Positions 60,027 through 64,000 of a DNA stretch of 64,000 nt are shown here, in pieces. The notes beneath the pieces were generated by a model. That model saw nothing but the letters and a program-made list of their open reading frames with translations. It was not told the DNA's origin and ran no database searches. The position numbers and the translations under genes are program-made. Each line of letters begins with the position of its first letter. Within the stretch, counting starts at the first letter, position 1. The stretch comes from Paenirhodobacter ferrireducens (GTDB taxonomy: Bacteria; Pseudomonadota; Alphaproteobacteria; Rhodobacterales; Rhodobacteraceae), in contig NZ_SAVB01000004.1 of NCBI RefSeq assembly GCF_004022265.1, positions 62,001 through 126,000 of the forward strand, given 5' to 3'.

Positions 60027-61826
60027 ATGAACCGCACAAGCATCTCGCGCGCGGGGCTCTATGCCCTGCGCTCGCTGGCCGTGGGCCTCAGCCTCGTCGC
60101 GGGGCTGGGGGCTTTCGTGCTGTTCCTGCAGTTCGGCGACGCGGACGGGCTCGACACGCTCGACATCCTGCGCGCGCTGCTGATCCTGATCTCGACGCTG
60201 TGGCTTGCCTGGGGCGCGATCCAGGCGCTGATCGGGCTGACCTCCTTCGCCCATCCGCCTGCCCATGACCCGGCCGCGCCGATCCGTGGCCGCAGCGTGA
60301 TCCTGATGCCGGTCTACAACGAGGACCCGCTCGCCACCTTCTCGCGCGTCGCCGCGATGGAAGCCTCGCTGCGCGAGACGGGCGACCCGGCGCAGATCCA
60401 TTTCGCGATCCTCTCCGACACCCGAAACGAGACCATCGCCCGACGCGAGCTGGTGCTGTTCAAGCATCTGGTCGAAGACCGAAACGGCATGGGCCGCTTC
60501 TTCTATCGCCGGCGCGAGAACAACGTCGGCAAGAAGGCCGGCAATATCGAGGATTTCATCACCCGCTCCGGCGGCGCCTATGACTATGCGGTGATCCTCG
60601 ACGCCGACAGCCTGATGGAAGGCACGACGATCCTGTCGATGATCCGCCGGATGGAGGCCGAGGAGCGTCTCGGCCTGTTGCAGACCCTGCCGAAGGTGAT
60701 CCGGGCCCGCTCGCGCTTCGGCCGCGCGATGCAGTTCTCGGCCTCGTTCTTCTCGCCGATCTTCGCGCGCGGCCTTGCGATGATGCAGGGTGAGACCGGC
60801 CCGTTCTGGGGCCACAACGCGATCGTGCGCGTGCGCGCCTTCGCCGAAAGCTGCGGCCTGCCGGCGCTGCGCGGCAAGCCGCCCTTCGGCGGCCATGTGA
60901 TGAGCCACGACTATGTCGAGGCCGCGATGCTGGCCCGCGCGGGCTGGATCGTGCGGCTTGACGACGACCTCGGCGGCAGCTTCGAGGAAGGCCCCGAGAA
61001 CATCGTCGACCACGCGAAACGCGACCGGCGCTGGTGTCAGGGCAACCTGCAGCATTCGCGCATCATCGGCGCGCCGGGCCTGCGCGCCTGGTCGCGCTTC
61101 GTCTTCGCGCAGGGCATCATGGCCTATATCGCGCCGCTGTTCTGGCTGGGCTTCATCCTCGCCTCGATCGCCGCGCCGATCCTTGCCCCGCCGCCCGACT
61201 ACTTCCCGATCCCCTACTGGCCCTTCCCCTATTTCCCGCCGTCGGAGGCCTCGAAGGCGATCTCGCTCGCGATCGGCATCTTCGGCCTGCTGCTGCTGCC
61301 GAAGATCCTGATCGCCACCCGCGCCGCCTTCACCGGCCGGGCGAAGGGCTTCGGTGGCGCGCGGCTCGCTTTCCTGTCGACGCTGGGCGAGCTGGCCTTC
61401 TCCTCGCTCACCGCGCCGGTGCTGCTGATGTATGCGACGCGCTCGGTGTTTCAGGTGCTGCTCGGCCGTGATGGCGGCTGGCCCACCAACAACCGCGGCG
61501 ACGGCACCCTGACGCTTGGCGAAAGCTTTGCGGCCTCGCACTGGATCGTCACGATCGGCACCGTCGGCCTGGCCGCGACCTGGGCCTTCGCGCCCGGGCT
61601 GCTGTTGTGGCTGCTGCCCGTTGGCGTGCCGATGATCTTCGCCCCGGCGCTGCTGCGCTGGTCCTCGCTGCCATCGAAGGGGCGGCTGATGGGCGTGCCC
61701 ACCGAATATGCGCCGGCCCCGGTGATGGTGCTGCACGACCAGATTCTCGAGCGCTGGACCGCCGCGCTCATCCCCGAAGACGCGCCGGCCGCCCCGGCCG
61801 TGGCGCCGGAGAAGACCCATGCCTAA
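60027..61826 (+). CDS. opgH: Glucan glucosyltransferase OpgH
   Basis: Family 2 glycosyltransferase embedded in the inner membrane that polymerises glucose for the periplasmic glucan, 599 residues. Catalytic motifs are the first Asp in AILSDTRN, DADS near residue 192, the acceptor loop FGGHVMSHDYVEA and the product-binding RRWCQGN near residue 335. Several transmembrane helices lie at both ends. Its stop region overlaps the opgC start by eight bases. Confidence 0.95.
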   Translation: MNRTSISRAGLYALRSLAVGLSLVAGLGAFVLFLQFGDADGLDTLDILRALLILISTLWLAWGAIQALIGLTSFAHPPAHDPAAPIRGRSVILMPVYNEDPLATFSRVAAMEASLRETGDPAQIHFAILSDTRNETIARRELVLFKHLVEDRNGMGRFFYRRRENNVGKKAGNIEDFITRSGGAYDYAVILDADSLMEGTTILSMIRRMEAEERLGLLQTLPKVIRARSRFGRAMQFSASFFSPIFARGLAMMQGETGPFWGHNAIVRVRAFAESCGLPALRGKPPFGGHVMSHDYVEAAMLARAGWIVRLDDDLGGSFEEGPENIVDHAKRDRRWCQGNLQHSRIIGAPGLRAWSRFVFAQGIMAYIAPLFWLGFILASIAAPILAPPPDYFPIPYWPFPYFPPSEASKAISLAIGIFGLLLLPKILIATRAAFTGRAKGFGGARLAFLSTLGELAFSSLTAPVLLMYATRSVFQVLLGRDGGWPTNNRGDGTLTLGESFAASHWIVTIGTVGLAATWAFAPGLLLWLLPVGVPMIFAPALLRWSSLPSKGRLMGVPTEYAPAPVMVLHDQILERWTAALIPEDAPAAPAVAPEKTHA

Positions 61827-63066
61827 ACTGTCCCCCGCTGCGGGGTCGGCGCTGCCCGTGGGCGCGCGCGATCCCCGTCTTGATTTCTTCCGCGGGCTCA
61901 GCCTGCTGATGATCTACATCAACCACGTGCCGGGCACGGTGTACGAGAACTTCACCTCGCGCAACTTCGGCCTGTCCGACGCCGCCGAGGGCTTCGTCTT
62001 CATGTCCGGCTGCGCCGCCGCGCTGGCCTATGGGCCGAAGATGAAGCAGGGACTGAACTGGGCCGCCGTCCGAAAGGGCTGGGGCCGGTCCTGGACGCTT
62101 TATCTCACCCACATGTTCACCACGATCTGGGCAATCGCCATCGTCTCGGGCGCGGCGCTGTGGTTCGGCGGCACCGCGATGCTCGAGCAGCAGGGCTATC
62201 AGGTGATGGGCAGCGATCCGCTCGCCTTCATGATCGGCATCGCCACGCTGGGCCATCAGCTCGGCTACGTCAACATCCTGCCGATGTATGCGGTGCTGAT
62301 GCTGGGCGCGCCCTTCCTGATCCGGCTCGGGCAGCGCAACCCGCTGCTGTTGCTGCTGTTCAGCATCGGCTTCTGGGCGCTCAGCGGCCTCTTCCGCTTC
62401 GACCTGCCGAACTTCCCGCAGGAGGGGGGCTGGTTCTTCAACCCCTTCTCCTGGCAGATGATCTTCTCCTTCGGCATCCTCACCGGGCTGGCGCTGCGCC
62501 ACGGCCACCGCTTCGCCCCGCTGAAGGGCTGGCTGATCTGGGTCGCCGCGATCTGGGTGGCGATCTGCCTGGTCTGGGTGAAGTCGGAGACGATCAAGGC
62601 CGGCGTCGGCGAGTATGTGCACCACCTGCGCGACCTCGGCGTGCCGTTCTTCCTGGTCGAGTTCGACAAGACCTATGTTTCGCTGCCGCGGTTCGCGCAT
62701 TTCATCGCGCTCGCCTATCTGCTGTCGCTGCCCTGGGGCGTGCCGCGCTTTGCCGCCTCGAAGGCGATGGCGCCGGTGCGGCTGCTCGGCCGGCACGGTC
62801 TGCAGGTGTTTGCGGCGAGCACCGTGCTTGCGATCTTCTCGCAGGCGGTGAAGCAGGTGCATCCGGCGGGCTTCGGGCAGGACAGCGTGCTGATCCTCGG
62901 CGGGCTGGCGATCCTGTGGGCCTTTGCCGGGATCCGCGACCGGATCAGGCAATCCGACAAGGCCCGGGCCGAGGCGCTGCACGCCCGCCACGCCGCTCCC
63001 CATGCACCGGGCGCGGCGGCCGCGACGGCCGACGGCAAGCCGCAGTATGCCGCTGCCGCCCGCTGA
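61819..63066 (+). CDS. opgC: Glucan succinyltransferase OpgC
   Basis: Polytopic inner-membrane protein of the acyltransferase-3-like OpgC family, 415 residues, which adds succinyl groups to the periplasmic glucan. Conserved features: LDFFRGLSLLMIYINH near the N-terminus, DAAEGFVFMSG, and LPMYAVLML. It is the last gene of opgGIHC and abuts the convergent LysR stop with no spacer. Confidence 0.93.
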   Translation: MPKLSPAAGSALPVGARDPRLDFFRGLSLLMIYINHVPGTVYENFTSRNFGLSDAAEGFVFMSGCAAALAYGPKMKQGLNWAAVRKGWGRSWTLYLTHMFTTIWAIAIVSGAALWFGGTAMLEQQGYQVMGSDPLAFMIGIATLGHQLGYVNILPMYAVLMLGAPFLIRLGQRNPLLLLLFSIGFWALSGLFRFDLPNFPQEGGWFFNPFSWQMIFSFGILTGLALRHGHRFAPLKGWLIWVAAIWVAICLVWVKSETIKAGVGEYVHHLRDLGVPFFLVEFDKTYVSLPRFAHFIALAYLLSLPWGVPRFAASKAMAPVRLLGRHGLQVFAASTVLAIFSQAVKQVHPAGFGQDSVLILGGLAILWAFAGIRDRIRQSDKARAEALHARHAAPHAPGAAAATADGKPQYAAAAR

Positions 63067-63969
63067 TCAGCCCTGCGGCGCGTCCAGCGCGCCGCAGCTT
63101 GCCGCCACGGTCTTCAGCGCCTTCAGCACCGCCTGCACCTTGGGCGTGCGGTGCAGGTCGACATGGGTCACCAGCCAAAGCGAGGATTCCCACTCCGGGA
63201 TCGGCGCGATCACCTCGATCACCCGAGGATCGCGCCGCGCCTCGATCACCGGCAGGAACCCAAGCCCCATGCCATCGCGCACCGCCGCCGCCTGACTCTC
63301 CGGATCGTTCGCCATGAACACCACCGAATCCGCCGGCTGGTTCGCCGCAAGCCAGCGGAAGAACGGCGCCCGGCTCTCGCGGTTCTCGGCCCCGACGAAG
63401 CGGTGCCCGGCAAGATCGTCGATCGACGCGGGCCGGCCCATACGCTTCAGGTAATCCTCGGAGGCATAGAGCGCGACGCGGTTGACGCCGAGCGGCTGCA
63501 CCACGTTGTCGGGCTCGGTCGGGCGACCGCCGGCGCGGATCGCCACATGCGCCTCGCCATATTCCAGACGGAACACCCGCTGATCGGTCAGATAGCGCAG
63601 CCGCAGCCCCGGATGGTCGATCATCAGCTGGGCAAGCGCCGGCAGCACGATCCCGGTCAGCGTCGGCAGCGAGGTGATGATGAGCTCGCCCGAGACCTCC
63701 TCCCCCGCCCCGGCGATACGCGCGGCAAGCTGCGAGAACTGATCCTCGGTCGCCTGGCCCACGGCCAGCAGCTGCAGCCCCGCCTCGGTCGGCGTATAGC
63801 CGCGCGGGTGGCGCTGGAACAGCTTGGTGCCAAGCCGCTCCTCGAGCGCATCGACATGGCGGATCACCGTTGCATGGTGCACGCCCAGCACCTCGGCCGC
63901 ACCGGATACGGTGCCCACCCGCGCGACCTGATAGGCAGTGCGGATCTCGTCCCAATTGTCGAAATTCAT
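63067..63969 (-). CDS. LysR-family transcriptional regulator
   Basis: A 300-residue LysR regulator with the winged HTH (GTVSGAAEVLGVHHATVIRHVDALEERLG) and a full effector domain. It is convergent with opgC without spacer, and its own promoter lies at the window edge with two palindromes. Regulatory targets are not visible; proximity to the opg operon does not imply it. Start chosen at MNFDNWDEIR. Confidence 0.9.
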   Translation of the reverse strand: MNFDNWDEIRTAYQVARVGTVSGAAEVLGVHHATVIRHVDALEERLGTKLFQRHPRGYTPTEAGLQLLAVGQATEDQFSQLAARIAGAGEEVSGELIITSLPTLTGIVLPALAQLMIDHPGLRLRYLTDQRVFRLEYGEAHVAIRAGGRPTEPDNVVQPLGVNRVALYASEDYLKRMGRPASIDDLAGHRFVGAENRESRAPFFRWLAANQPADSVVFMANDPESQAAAVRDGMGLGFLPVIEARRDPRVIEVIAPIPEWESSLWLVTHVDLHRTPKVQAVLKALKTVAASCGALDAPQG

Positions 63970-63970
63970 C

Positions 63971-63999
63971 TGTTCACCCGCGAACACTCATTGCGCAAT
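63971..63999. promoter_or_regulatory. Palindromes upstream of the second LysR gene
   Basis: TGTTC-N6-GAACA (63971-63986) immediately before the LysR start codon and the perfect 10-base palindrome ATTGCGCAAT (63990-63999). The first overlaps the ribosome-binding region, suggesting autoregulation or an operator shared with a divergent gene beyond the window. Confidence 0.4.
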
Positions 64000-64000
64000 C

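Noticed and set aside
1-64000. Mobile elements, prophage, CRISPR arrays, tRNA or rRNA genes
   Set aside because: No transposase, integrase, direct-repeat array or tRNA/rRNA signature was seen on either strand; the convergent-junction repeats have no associated enzyme in this window.

Overview
The window is GC-rich, densely packed bacterial chromosome from an alphaproteobacterium of the Rhodobacterales/Rhodobacteraceae. The evidence is the gene content and order: an opgG-opgI-opgH-opgC glucan operon of the Rhodobacter sphaeroides type, an fdsGBACD formate dehydrogenase operon whose FdsA has its catalytic cysteine at residue 386 as in Rhodobacter capsulatus, a 44-residue aa3 oxidase subunit IV, a pyrB gene linked to an inactive dihydroorotase homologue, and strong GC bias at third codon positions. 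I cannot name genus or species. No transposase, integrase, phage gene, CRISPR array, tRNA or rRNA is visible; it reads as core chromosome.

Layout. 1-2.3 kb: a manganese transporter (mntH, cut by the window edge) divergent from its regulator mntR, with two matching operator-like boxes between them, then a small exported protein. 2.3-9.1 kb: ETF-quinone oxidoreductase, a PAP2 membrane protein, greA, a membrane protein of unknown function, a GNAT acetyltransferase with mobA, and the azlCD branched-chain amino acid exporter. 9.1-14.3 kb: a lipoprotein, cytochrome oxidase subunit IV, a translationally coupled acyl-CoA dehydrogenase / metallo-hydrolase / unknown-protein operon, and the tRNA t6A gene tsaC. 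14.4-22.2 kb: yqgE, a stand-alone DsbD-like periplasmic domain, an RND efflux pair, an unusual uracil-DNA glycosylase and a small membrane protein.

22.3-26.3 kb is a coupled operon of pyrB, two PH-like membrane proteins, an inactive dihydroorotase homologue and plsY. 26.3-33.3 kb holds a DUF805 protein, glutamate-cysteine ligase, rsmE, ubiA and a BON/OmpA envelope protein with a coiled-coil partner. 33.4-40.3 kb is the molybdenum formate dehydrogenase operon under a LysR regulator, with a dense nest of inverted repeats in the promoter gap. 40.4-47.8 kb runs on the plus strand: an S49 peptidase, a zinc-ribbon protein, a Ca/Na exchanger, an SDR, then an AT-rich 309-bp island with a perfect DnaA box, then uvrC, a lysine-aminomutase-like radical SAM enzyme, pgsA, moaD and moaE. 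47.8-57.8 kb: a FAD oxidoreductase divergent from an MnmD-type tRNA methyltransferase, a DMT transporter, a lytic transglycosylase, dapA, a glutamine-synthetase-like/aminotransferase pair and nhaD. 58.1-64 kb: the opg operon and a second LysR gene.

Connections. Molybdenum cofactor genes (moaD, moaE, mobA, fdhD/fdsC) are scattered but all serve the formate dehydrogenase encoded here. The envelope is heavily represented (opg glucans, lytic transglycosylase, OmpA/BON, plsY, pgsA, NhaD). The most striking non-coding pattern is a family of GC-capped inverted repeats found in six of ten convergent gene junctions and nowhere else in the window; they look like genome-specific bidirectional terminators. 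The AT-rich DnaA-box island upstream of uvrC is the other non-coding signal most worth testing.
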